Shown here one piece after another: positions 29,901-38,969 of a stretch of DNA of 64,000 nucleotides. The position numbers and the translations under genes were made by a program. How positions within the stretch are numbered: the stretch's first letter is position 1; each line of letters opens with the position of its first letter. The stretch covers positions 1,054,001 to 1,118,000 of the forward strand of contig JASGHK010000004.1 of the NCBI GenBank assembly GCA_049841135.1. Direction: 5' to 3'. The stretch is from JACRCT01 sp049841135 (GTDB lineage Bacteria > Myxococcota > Myxococcia > Myxococcales > UBA5297). The notes below the pieces were generated by a model. It was not told the origin of the DNA and searched no databases. It saw nothing but the letters and a program-made list of their open reading frames with translations.

Positions 29901-31233
29901 CCTCTCCGTGAAGCTCGTCGCCCCCGTCCTCACCGAAACCGTCGTCGCGGTCTCGAGCGACTCGGCGGGCCTGGAGGTCGTCGGCGGCCAGGTCACCGTC
30001 CCCGCGGGCCAGACGATGGCGGCCATCACCTTCAACGCCACCGCCGCCGGCTCGTCGGTCACGGTCACCGCCACGCTCGGCGCCGACACCTTCCAGGGCT
30101 CCGTCGCCGTCATCGACCCCATACCGCCGACCACGCTGACCCTGAGCCCCTCCTCGGCGACGCTCGCCCCGAACGGCTCGCTGCCGATGACGGTCAGCAT
30201 CGACCAGCCGGCGCCGCCGAGCGGCTTCGAGGTCACCCTCAGCTCGTCGGCCCTTGGGGCGGTGCCCGCCACGGTCACGATCCCCGCGAACATGGACAAC
30301 GCCCACTTCGTGTTCACGGCAGGTCCCGCCGAGGTCTCGGGGATCACGGTGAGCGCCTCCGGCGGAGGGCTGACGTCCAACACCGCGACGCTCGACGTCC
30401 AGCGGCCGCAGCCCTCGCTCCTCTCGCTGGTGCCGGCCTCCGCGACCGTCCTCCCGGCCGGCACGCTGCACCTGGCGGTCACGCTGGACGTGCCGACCTC
30501 CGGAGATCTCCTCGTCGATCTCAGCGCCACCGATGGCCTGGTCCCCGCCAACGTGACCATCGCCGCGGGCAGCAGCAGCGCCGCCTTCGACTTCGTCGCT
30601 CCGGCGACCGAGGCGGTCGTGACCCTCACCGCCTCCGCGGGCGCGCTGACCGCGTCCGCCAGCATCGACGTCAAGAGCACGCCCTGCGAGCTCTCGGTGG
30701 TCATCAGCCAGGTGTACGGCGCCGGCGGGAACACCGGAGCCGCCTTCAAGAACGACTTCATCGAGCTCCACAACCGCGGCGCCAGCCCCGTCGACCTCTC
30801 GGGCTGGTACCTGCGCTATGGCTCCGCCTCGGGAACCACCTGGGCGAACGCCACCGCGCTCTCCGGCACCCTGCAGCCCGGGCGCTACTTCCTCGTCCAG
30901 CAGGCGGGCGGGACGACCGGCAGCGCGCTGCCCACCGCGGATGCGACCGGGACCATCAACCTGTCCGCGACCGACGGCAAGGTCCTGCTGCTCAAGAGCA
31001 ACGTCGTCCCCACCGGAGCGTGCCCGCAGCTCGCCGACCTCGTGGACCTCGTGGGCTTCGGCTCCTCGAACTGCCACGAAGGCTCGGCGGTGCCGGCCTT
31101 GTCGGCGACCAAGGCGGCGCTGCGCGCCAACGACGGCTGCACCGACACCGGGGACAACAGCCAGGACTTCACGACGGCGACGCCGGCCCCGCGCAACAGC
31201 GCCACGGCCGCCGTCGGCTGCAGCTGCAACTGA
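26942..31233 (+). CDS. Secreted amidohydrolase/TSP3/OB/Ig/lamin-tail fusion lipoprotein, frameshifted twice
   Basis: About 1429 residues after correction. Order: lipoprotein signal (LFAAILLVAGC); Asp/Ala linker to about 150; amidohydrolase domain with LINTHDHITY (metal HxH), TSFIHGIAATP, GTDWLPSGSMNLL (catalytic Asp) and ATATDDVIGILKPGLVADIS, like the TrzN/cytosine-deaminase group; thrombospondin type 3 calcium repeats (DMDGDGIADGLDNCPSVFNP, then DQDGDGKGDACDPCP); an OB-fold-like region (GTKGFFVQVKDGDPGYSG); three bacterial Ig-like repeats (PPTTLTLSPSSATLAPNGS); a C-terminal lamin-tail domain (KNDFIELHNRGASPVDLSGW). Frame breaks at 27194-27200 and 28004-28010 are single extra bases in GAGCTC. 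Substrate unknown; an exported amidohydrolase is unusual. Confidence 0.85.
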
Positions 31234-31240
31234 CGCTTCT

Positions 31241-31388
31241 GAGCGGCCGGGGGTCTTATCGGGTGGAATTCCTCCTCTCGAGAGTCGGCCCCCCCGGCCG
31301 CTCGCCCTCTGCGCGAGTCATGAGCGGCCTGGGGAACGGCTCGGGCGGCATTCCCCCTCCTCCCCGAGCCTCGGGCCCCAGGCCGCTC
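31241..31388 (+). terminator. Twin long stem-loops with near-identical arms
   Basis: Stem 1 pairs 31241-31253 (GAGCGGCCGGGGG) with 31291-31303. Stem 2 pairs 31322-31334 (GAGCGGCCTGGGG) with 31376-31388 and has an inner GCTCGGG/CCCGAGC stem. Arms of the two stems could also pair with each other. Located just after the large secreted-protein gene; terminator or mRNA-stabilising role possible. Confidence 0.55.
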
Positions 31389-31433
31389 GCCCCGACGTGA
31401 ATCCCCGCGGTCGCTTTCATCCGGTCGAATGCC

Positions 31434-31811
31434 ATGACGTGGGCCGAGGCACAGGCCAAGATTCGCCGTTCTCTCGAGCCGGGCTCCAACCTTGGGAGCC
31501 CAGGAGCGGCGCAGCACCCCGTCCTCGCGGTCGACCACCCCTGCACCCGACGCCACTACGCAGGCGACCCGGGCCTCCTGGTACAGCTCAGCGAGAGGCC
31601 CAAGGACCTCGTCGAGCTGCCCTGGAGCATGCTCAAGACCTGCTTCAGTGACCTGGTGGACGGCGGCTACGGCAGCGACACGTTCCGGCGGCGTTTCCCG
31701 CGTCAGGCGGCCAGCGAGCCTTGCCACGTCCACCTCATCGGCATGGTCTTCGTCGTTGCGGGCCTTGCCGTCACGGATGGCCGAAGGCAGGCCACGTATC
31801 GAGCGACTTGA
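31434..31811 (+). CDS. Hypothetical protein
   Basis: 125 residues beginning MTWAEAQAKIRRSLEPGSNL. Third-position GC is high along the frame, which supports real coding, and the sequence looks globular (LVQLSERPKDLVELPWSMLK, CFSDLVDGGYGSDTFRRRFP). No signal peptide, membrane segment or known motif. It stands alone between the twin stem-loops and the structured-leader promoter. I do not recognise it. Confidence 0.5.
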   Translation: MTWAEAQAKIRRSLEPGSNLGSPGAAQHPVLAVDHPCTRRHYAGDPGLLVQLSERPKDLVELPWSMLKTCFSDLVDGGYGSDTFRRRFPRQAASEPCHVHLIGMVFVVAGLAVTDGRRQATYRAT

Positions 31812-31972
31812 GGCGGCCGGTGTTGCCCATCACTTGCCGCTGAGGCTCATGGTCCGCGCACGAAGTCTCTCGAAGGGAAGGTTTCCACTGCGACGTCGCC
31901 TGCCTGCGTTGCTGCCGGACCGACGAGGACCTCGCTCCAGCGGTGCCCTCTTCGCGCGCTCCGTGAACGCGA

Positions 31973-32002
31973 TTGCGCGGCTTGCGGCGCTCACGCTAGG
32001 TT
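31973..32002 (+). promoter_or_regulatory. Promoter matching the one before the otsA leader
   Basis: TTGCGC (31973-31978), 18 bp, then TAGGTT (31997-32002). The same pair with the same spacing precedes the second leader copy at 36227-36256, and the structured element begins 7 nt after the -10 box in both cases. The hexamers are weak sigma-70 matches; conservation is the main support. Confidence 0.55.
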
Positions 32003-32008
32003 GCCCCC

Positions 32009-32120
32009 AAGGGTGCGGCGACTCACCGCCGCAGGCATTGCCGGTGGTCGGGCCGCCATCCGGGAGTCGCGCGAGAAGCGCGGCCAGGGCTGCGCCCAGT
32101 CCTCCGGAGGTCGAAATGCC
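32009..32120 (+). ncRNA. Structured 5' leader element, copy 1 (candidate riboswitch)
   Basis: 112 nt, aligned without gaps to copy 2 at 36264-36375 with 90 of 112 bases identical. Predicted stems: GCGGCG with CGCCGC; GGCAT with ATGCC closing the rest; GGTGG with CCGCC around TCGGG; CGCGC with GCGCG around GAGAA; GGGC with GCCC. Differences fall in loops or keep pairing: position 31/107 changes T-A to C-G, and the last stem lengthens with a different loop. It lies 114 nt upstream of the ATP-grasp start. I could not match it to a known riboswitch class. Confidence 0.6.
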
Positions 32121-32234
32121 ACGTGCTCACCCCTGCCAGGCTCCGCTTGCCGCTGCGCGTGACAGAAGCCGTCCTCGCCCGCCGCCGCAAGCCTTTCAGG
32201 TCTTCGTCCTTCGAATTCGCCACCAGGAGGCGAC

Positions 32235-33606
32235 GTGCGTCTGACGGTTCTGTACTGCGACACGCGCGGCATCCGCCGCGGAATCGCCTCGGACGACTTG
32301 CCCGATCAAGACCAGGCCGCGGTCGAGCCCATTGCCTGCCTGCTGCGAAAGCTCGGCCATGACGTCCGCTTCTACGGCGCCACGTTCGACAACCTGGCGG
32401 ACTTGCCCGCCGCTCTGCAGTCGGTCGACGCCGTGATCAACCTCTGCGACGGGTCCGGCATCGACGGCGCGGTCGGGCCCAGCGCCCCCGCGTTGCTGCA
32501 GCACCTCGGGATCCCGTTCACGGGCTGCTCGGTGGACCCGTACCTGCTCTCCATCGACAAGGCCCGCGTCCGCCGAACCCTGGCCCGTAGCCACGTGCCC
32601 GTGCCGGCGGGCTGGGTCTACGCGAGCGAGGACCTGGTCGATGCCGCGGCGCTCTCCTTCCCGGTGATCGTCAAGCCACGGGAGGGCTACGGCTCGCTCG
32701 GCATCGACCGTCGGAGCGTGGTGACCGGCCCGGCCCAGCTCCCCGCCGCGATTCGCCGCGCTCGCCTGGCGGGCGACGGCGACGTCCTGGTCGAGCAGTT
32801 CCTGCCAGGCCGCGAGCTTCTCGGTCGGCGTCATCGGCCCGGCGGACACCCCGCGGGTCCTCCCGCCCGTCGAGTTCCAGTTCGGCCGGACCTTCGAGGG
32901 CCGTCCGGCGGTCCGGACGTTGCGCAGCAAGCACGACCCGAACAGCGACGAGTATCGGGACGTCCGCGTCGGTCGAGCCTCGCTGGCCCCGGCGCTCGAG
33001 ACCGAGGTCGTGGAGATCTCCCAGGCGGCCTGGAAGGCTCTCGGCGGCGACGGCTACGGACGAGTGGACCTTCGCCTCGACGAGGCGGGGCGGCCCTTCG
33101 TCATCGAGGTCAACGCCAACTGCTCGCTCGAGGTCGGTCCGGAGTCCTGCGACTGCGGCACGATGGTCCTGGCCGCTCGCCTTGCCGGCTGGGACGACAC
33201 GGCGTTGCTCGATGCCATTCTCTCGGCGGGCCTTGCGCGCGCGGCCCGCGGGCTCCCCCCCGTCCGCTCGACGATGAGCGGGCGGTGGACGCCTTCCAGG
33301 GGCCACTCCGCCCATGCGCTGCGGCCCATCGACGAGGGCGAGATTCTGGGTCACCTCGCCGACGCGGAGCCCGCCGGTCGCGGGGCCAGGCGCCCTTGGC
33401 AGATCGGGGCGGACTGGGTCGCGCCGGCGCCCCCCTTGCGCTCCGCTCGTGCGGCCTCTGCGGCGGAGGCAGACGCGCATGTCGAGAGCAAGGGCGGCCA
33501 GCTCATTCTCTCCGCCGCGCGTCCCATCGGCCGCTTCGAGGAGATTCGCGTCGGCGGCCGTTGCTGTCGCCGCGGAACGCGAATCCACGTCCGCACCGCG
33601 GCCTGA
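32235..33606 (+). CDS. ATP-grasp protein, D-Ala-D-Ala ligase-like, with C-terminal extension; frameshifted
   Basis: About 456 residues after removing one base at 32814-32820 (GAGCTTC for GAGCTC, restoring PGRELSVGVIGP). GTG 32235 has AGGAGG 4 nt before it. ATP-grasp features: VDAVINLCDGSGIDGAVGPS, IPFTGCSVDPYLLSIDKARV, FPVIVKPREGYGSLGID (nucleotide-binding loop), GRVDLRLDEAGRPFVIEVNA followed by NCSLEV (metal ligands). About 120 residues follow the ligase domain (HALRPIDEGEILGHLADAEP to IHVRTAA) that I cannot assign; the RPIxxGE pattern faintly recalls SET-type domains. It sits behind the structured leader, the same element that precedes otsA, so the two are probably co-regulated. Confidence 0.82.
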
Positions 33607-33642
33607 CCGGCGGCGAAGGCGCCGAGCGATCGCGCAGGAGGC

Positions 33643-35416
33643 CTACATCAGCTCCGCCCAGCGGGGCGACGCCGCGAAGGCCGCGTTGATCAGGCCGACG
33701 TGCGAGTAAGCCTGCGGGTAGTTGCCCCACATCCGCCCCTGCGCGACGTCATAGTCCTCGGAGAGAAGACCGAGCGGCGACAGGCTGCTGCAGGCGCTCT
33801 CGACCACCCGTCGCGCCTCGTCCGGCCGCCCGATGACCGCCAGCGCCTCGGCGAGCCAGAAGGTGCACATCGTGAAGGCCACCGTCGGCTCACCGAAGCC
33901 GTCGTCGGCGCGGTAGCGCATGAGCCAGCCACCCTGGGTCAGTCCCTTGATCACCGCGTCGACCGTCTGGACGAGCCTCGGATCGTTCGGGGGCAGCAGG
34001 TGCAGGCTCGCCATCTGCAGCAGCGAGGCGTCCAGGTCCCGGCCGCCGAACGCCGAGGCGAAGCTGCCGAGGTCCGGAGCCCAGGCCTTCTCCACGATCA
34101 TCTGGCGGATCTGGTCGGCGGCGGAGCGGAACTCGACCTCGAGCGCAGGCCGGTGGCGGGCGACGACGCGGGCGACCCGGTCGGCGGCGGCCCAGCACAT
34201 CAAGCTGGAGAACGTCTGCGGCCGGTCCCCGTTGCGGAACTCCCAGATGCCGGCGTCGGGCTTGCCGGCGGCCGCCACGCCCTTCCGGGCCAGCCGGATC
34301 GAGAGCCTCCAGGGTCTGGGGGGAGCGCTCCTCGGAGAAGCGGTCGTCGAGGAACACCGGGAAGAGCGCGAGCACCATCTCTCCGAAGACGTCGTACTGG
34401 CGCTGCCGGGCCGCCGCGTTGCCGACGCGGACGGGACCGTGCCCCTCGTAGCCGGGCCAGCTCGCGGGCGGCAGCTCCCGCTCGTCGAGGTCCTTGCGGC
34501 CGTCGATCCGGTAGAGCGGAGCGAGGTCGAGGTCGGGCTCGCCGCCGGCGATGGTGAGCAGGTACTGCACGAAGTGCTCGCGCTCCTCGAACTGGCCGAG
34601 CCTGCGGAACGCCGCCAGGGCGTAGTACGCGTCCCGCAGCCAGCAGTAGCGGTAGTCCCAGGTCCGCCCGCTGTCGGCCGACTCGGGGACCGAGGTGGTC
34701 ATCGAGGCGACGATGGCCCCGGTGTCCTCGAAGCAGTGGAGCTTGAGCGCGAGCGCGGAGCGGATCACCTGCTGCTGGAAGAGCGGGGGCACGTTGCACT
34801 GCTTCACCCAGCGCTGCCAGTAGCGGACCGTCTCTCCCAGGAAGCGCTCGAAGAGCGGGGCCAGGGGCTCCTCGATGGGAGCGCCCCAGGTCAGCACCAG
34901 GTGTCGCTTCTCCGTCAAGGCGAACGGCTGCCCGCCGAGGTACGAGACCGGGATGTCGCTGGTCAGCCGTAGCGGGCTCCCGAAGCCCTCGTAGCGCACG
35001 TGGTTGGAGCCCTGGAGCTGCTCGGGGCGCGCCTTCGACCACCCCAGCCTGGGGTCGCACGAAACGGTCACCCGCGGAGTGCCTTCCAAGGGCTCGACCA
35101 GCCGGAAGAGCTGTGTGGGCCGGAAGCTGCGGTCGAACTGGAGGAACCTCGGGGCGAAGTCGACGACCCGGAAACTGCCCTCGGGCGACGAGAACCGCGT
35201 CTCGAGGACGTTGGTGTTGGGCAGGTAGCGCTGCACGCCCGGCTCGCCCGAGGCCGGCCGGACCGCGAAGGCGCCGCCGTTGGCCTCGTCGAGGAGCTGG
35301 GCGAAGACCGGCTCCGAGTCCAGGCGCGGCAGGCAGCACCAGCGCACCGAGCCGTGGCGGTCGATGAGGGCCGAGAACTGGCAGTTGCCGACGACGCCCA
35401 AATCCTCGAGTCGCAT
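33643..35416 (-). CDS. GH15 family glucoamylase/trehalase-like glycosidase, frameshifted
   Basis: About 590 residues after removing one base at 34303-34309 (restoring TLELSIRLARKG). It starts MRLEDLGVVGNCQFSALID, typical of the GH15 group that sits in trehalose operons. The N-terminal beta-sandwich is followed by the (alpha/alpha)6 barrel: DSGRTWDYRYCWLRDAYYAL and GIWEFRNGDRPQTFSSLMCW hold the likely catalytic acids, and SHVGLINAAF ends the family. No signal peptide, so cytoplasmic. It follows otsB with a 3-nt gap, in one operon divergent from otsA. Likely trehalose or alpha-glucan hydrolysis; exact substrate uncertain. Confidence 0.9.
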
Positions 35417-35419
35417 GGC

Positions 35420-36178
35420 CTACTCCCTTCGTGGCGGCTTCGTCCGCGCCTCGATGAGGATCCGCAAGAGCGCATCGACGTCGCGCTGTGAGCCCACCCG
35501 GTACCGCGCCGCCGTGCCCCGCCGGCTGCCGACGCGGATCGACAGGACCCGCGGGTCGCGCAGGCGGAACACCGCCTCGTCGGTCACATCATCGCCCAGG
35601 AAGATCGCGTGCGAGCAGCGCGCCTCACCGAGCAGCCGGAGCAGCGCCTCCCCTTTCCCCGGCGCAGCCTGGGGAAGGAGGTTGACCACCTCGATCCCGC
35701 CCTCGGCGCGGCACCCGGGCAGCTCGGCGGCCAGCGCGCTCACCGCCCTGCTCGCCGCCTCGGGAGCTGGCGACCGCCGGAGGTGGACCGTCAACGAGAA
35801 GGCCTTGTCCTCGACGCGGATGCCCGGGACCGAGAGCCTGCTCAGCGCCGCCTTCCACGCGCCGACCTGCCTCTGGACCCCGACGGCCACCCGCGACGCG
35901 CGAGGCCACTCGAGCCCGTGGTTGCCGATGATGAAAGGCACGCCGACCCCGTCGAGCAGCCTTGCCGCCGAGGCCCGCGTGCGGCCGGTCAAGACCGCGC
36001 AGGGGTAGAGGCCGACGACCCTGCGCAGCAGGGTCCTCGTCGCGGGCCGCATCGTCGCCTCCGAGGGCCGGGCCACGATGGGCGCCAGGGTCCCGTCGTA
36101 GTCGAACGCCACCAGGACCCGCTCGTCAGCGAGCCTCTGGAGGAGCCCTCGGTTGGTCGGCGCCAGAATGTCCTTCAT
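35420..36178 (-). CDS. otsB: Trehalose-6-phosphate phosphatase
   Basis: 252 residues. Dephosphorylates trehalose-6-phosphate, the second step of the OtsAB pathway. HAD motif I is AFDYDGTLAPIV (nucleophile and acid Asp), motif II AVLTGR, and motif III/IV the GKGEALLRLL Lys and FLGDDVTDEAVF. ATG 36178 begins MKDILAPTNRGLL. It is 272 bp from the divergent otsA and 3 nt from the GH15 gene, so synthesis and hydrolysis genes share a locus. Length is normal. Confidence 0.94.
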   Translation of the reverse strand: MKDILAPTNRGLLQRLADERVLVAFDYDGTLAPIVARPSEATMRPATRTLLRRVVGLYPCAVLTGRTRASAARLLDGVGVPFIIGNHGLEWPRASRVAVGVQRQVGAWKAALSRLSVPGIRVEDKAFSLTVHLRRSPAPEAASRAVSALAAELPGCRAEGGIEVVNLLPQAAPGKGEALLRLLGEARCSHAIFLGDDVTDEAVFRLRDPRVLSIRVGSRRGTAARYRVGSQRDVDALLRILIEARTKPPRRE

Positions 36179-36226
36179 GCGGTCGGCTGCCAGCTTCGCG
36201 CGCGCGGCGACGGCGGGTCAAAACAA

Positions 36227-36256
36227 TTGCCTAGCGCGCGAGCCGCGGGCTAGCTT
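36227..36256 (+). promoter_or_regulatory. Promoter of the otsA leader transcript
   Basis: TTGCCT (36227-36232), 18 bp, then TAGCTT (36251-36256), the same spacing as at 31973-32002. Predicted transcription starts near 36264, the first base of the structured element. Confidence 0.55.
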
Positions 36257-36263
36257 CTCACGC

Positions 36264-36375
36264 AAGGGTGCGGCGAATTGGCGCCGTAGGCATCTCCGGT
36301 GGTCGGGCCGCCATCCGGGTGTCGCGCGAGTCGCGCGGCGAGGGCTAGTCATCAGCCCCCGGAGGTGGAGATGCC
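36264..36375 (+). ncRNA. Structured 5' leader element, copy 2 (candidate riboswitch)
   Basis: 112 nt with the same stems as copy 1. Here the closing stem is a full 9 bp (GGCATCTCC with GGAGATGCC), the fourth hairpin has a GAGTC loop, and the fifth is GGGCT..AGCCC with a 7-nt loop. It ends 74 nt before the otsA ATG. No T-run follows, so any control would more likely act on translation or stability. Confidence 0.62.
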
Positions 36376-36449
36376 GTGTGCCCGCTCTTCCTACGCCTTT
36401 GAGCTCGTCGCCGAACCGCGGGTAGCGGCGCTGCGACCTGGGGGCCCCG

Positions 36450-38710
36450 ATGCTGCGTGAAGCCCGGTACATGCTCCCGGTCGTGCTGCTCGTGTCGGCC
36501 CTGGCCCTGGCCATCTCCTGGGGCCTCGACCTCGCGACCCGGCGCTGGTTCATCAAGGACGTCTCGCAGCGCGGGAAGCTGGTCGTCAGCGTCGCGCGCG
36601 AGCCCCTCGTCCGGCACCTGAAGAGCCAGGACTGGAGCGCGGCCCGGCAGCTGCTCACCGAGGTCTCTCGCGACGAGCGCATCCTCTCCTCGGCGGTGTG
36701 CACCGCGGACCTGTCGCTGGTGGCCACCAGCGGCCACCCCGCCGACCTCACCTGCGCCTCGCTCGCGCCCCATTTGCAGAGCGCGCCTTCGGTCTGGCAC
36801 GCCTGGGAGGAGATCATCGAGCTTCTCCGGCGGCCGCGTGCACGTCACCGCCCTGCCGTTGCGGGACGGGGAGACGGTGGTGGGCTTCGCGGTGCTCCTC
36901 CACGACTTGAGCTTCATCGACCGCCGCGAGAGCCTCGCGCGCTCGACGCTCCTCGGAGTGGTCGGCGTCCTCGGCGCGGCAATGCTGCTCATCACCTTCG
37001 CCGCGGCGCGCTTCTCCTTCCGCCGCTGGACCCACGAGCTGCGCAGCTTCCTGCGCGGGGACGTCGAGCGGCCCGAGTTCCGGCCGGTCCTCGGCGACGT
37101 CCGCGAGATGGTCGCCCGCCTGGCGACGGAGAACGCCGACGAAGGCCTGTCGCGCCTCTGGACCCCGCCGCGCCTCAAGCACGTGCTGACCGCCGAGCTG
37201 GGCGGCGAGAAGGTCGTCGTCGTCGCCAACCGCGAGCCGTACATCCACAGCCGGGACGCCGACGGCCAGGTCCGGGTCAAGCACCCCGCCAGCGGCCTGG
37301 TGACGGCGCTCGAGCCGGTCATGCGCGCCTGCTCCGGCGTCTGGATCGCCCACGGCAGCGGCAACGCCGACCGCGAGACCGTCGACAAGCGCGACCGGGT
37401 GCTCGTCCCTCCGGACGAGAAGTCCTACGCCATCCGCCGCATCTGGCTGAGCCCCGAGGAGGAGCGGGGCTACTACTTCGGCTTCTCCAACGAAGGGCTC
37501 TGGCCGCTCTGCCACCTGGCCCACACGCGGCCGACGTTCCGCCGCGCCGACTGGGAGACGTATGCGGAGGTGAACCGGCGCTTCGCCCAGGCGGTCTGCG
37601 AGGAGGCCGACTCCGAGGACCCGATCGTCCTGGTGCAGGACTACCACTTCGCGCTCGCGCCCCGGTTCATCCGCGAGAAGCTGCCGCGCGCGACCATCCT
37701 CACCTTCTGGCACGTGCCCTGGCCCAACGCCGAGCGCTTCGGCATCTGCCCCTGGCGCGAGGAGATCCTCGACGGCTTGCTGGGCAGCAGCATCGTGGGC
37801 TTCCACACCCAGGCGCACTGCAACAACTTCTTCGAGGGGATCGACCGGTTCCTCGAGGCGCGCCTGGACCGCGAGCAGCAGGGCGTCGTCCACGGCGGGC
37901 GCTCCACCCTGATTCGCGCCTACCCCATCAGCATCGAGTGGCCCAGCCACTGGGCCACGCAGGCTCCGCCCCCGGAGCAGTGCCGCGCCAGCGTCTTCGC
38001 CGAGCTCGGCCTGGCGCCCGACAGCATCCTGGGCATCGGCATCGACCGCGTGGACTACACCAAGGGCATCGAAGAGCGCCTGCTCGCAGTGGAGAACCTG
38101 CTCGAGCGCGAGCCGGGCCTGCGCGGGCGTTTCGTGTTCGCGCAGCTGGGCGCCCCGAGCCGGACGGCCATTCCCCAGTACGCCGACCTCAACACCCGCA
38201 TCGAGCAGGAGGCCAAGCGCATCAACGGCCGCTTCGGGACCGAGAAGTACAAGCCCATCGCGATGCTGCGCGCCCACCACGAGCCGCCGGAGATCTTCCG
38301 TTACTACCGCGCGGCGGACCTCTGCTACGTCAGCAGCCTCCACGACGGGATGAACCTGGTCGCCAAGGAGTTCATCGCCGCGCGCGAGGACGAGCGGGGC
38401 GTGCTGGTGCTCAGCCAGTTCACGGGCGCCGCTCGGGAGCTCGACCGAGGCGCTCATCGTCAACCCCTACGACGTCGAGGAAGCGAGCGAGGCGCTGCTG
38501 GCGGCCATCCGGATGCCCGTCGAGGAGCAGCGGGAGCGGATGCGCGCGTTGCGGGGGCTGGTCTCGGAGTTCAACGTCTACCGGTGGGCGGCCCGAATGC
38601 TCCGGGACAGCGCCCGCCTGCGGAACCGGGACCGGCTGTGGGGCCGCCTCATGACCTGGCCCAAGGCGCTGGTGGCCGGCGGACGGTCCAGCGAGGGCCG
38701 AGGGGGGTAA
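36450..38710 (+). CDS. otsA: Trehalose-6-phosphate synthase with N-terminal membrane sensor-like domain; frameshifted twice
   Basis: About 752 residues after removing one base at 36819-36825 (EIIELSGGRVHVTALPL) and one at 38437-38446 (AARELTEALIVNPYD). TM1 (YMLPVVLLVSALALAISWGL, about 8-27), an extracytoplasmic region of about 130 residues, TM2 (LLGVVGVLGAAMLLITFAAA, about 165-184) and a short HAMP-like linker precede a full GT20 domain: VVVANREPYIHS, VLVQDYHFALAPRFIR, ATILTFWHVPWPNAERF, IGIDRVDYTKGIEERL and SSLHDGMNLVAKEF. It makes trehalose-6-phosphate from UDP-glucose and glucose-6-phosphate. Usual OtsA is soluble and about 470 residues, so this is a sensor-enzyme fusion. It is divergent from otsB and lies behind the structured leader. 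Confidence 0.92.
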
Positions 38711-38969
38711 AAGCAGTTCTTGGCGACCTTGGTCCCTTGGCGACCTTGGCGGTTCCAGGAGGCGAAGGCAGCGAGCTTCCCGTCGATTGGAGTTCGCCGC
38801 AGCGCCCCGTCCACCAAGCGAGCCGCCCTCGGGACTGAGCGAACGGTGGGGGATTTCGGCCCAGCTGCCGGCACAAGGCCGCGCAAGGCCGAACAAGTTC
38901 CGCGATGCAGGAGGTGCGGGCTGGCAAGAGACCGGCACGAGGCCGGGTTCCCCCTCCGATGCGAAGGCT
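38711..38969. other. Gap between convergent otsA and cysE
   Basis: 259 bases. TTGGCGACCTTGG is repeated near 38717 and 38737. I see no strong terminator and no gene. Confidence 0.5.

Larger units (their letters stand above)
31812..32234. other. Long leader region of the ATP-grasp gene
   Basis: 423 bases with a promoter-like pair (31973-32002), the 112-nt structured element (32009-32120), then about 114 nt of leader with no obvious T-rich terminator before the AGGAGG at 32225. Nothing coding is supported. Confidence 0.6.

Noticed and set aside
27988..31077. 1029-codon minus-strand frame antisense to the large secreted protein
   Set aside because: Arg/Gly/Val-rich shadow of a clearly conserved multi-domain protein.
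30885..31733. Minus-strand frame opposite the 125-residue hypothetical protein
   Set aside because: It runs into the antisense of the lamin-tail domain and lacks a start with a ribosome site; the plus-strand frame has better third-position GC.
32009..36375. c-di-GMP-I (GEMM) riboswitch as identity of the leader element
   Set aside because: A receptor-like GGTGGTCGGGCCGCC resembles it, but the ACGCAAAGCC core and the GAAA-capped stem are missing.
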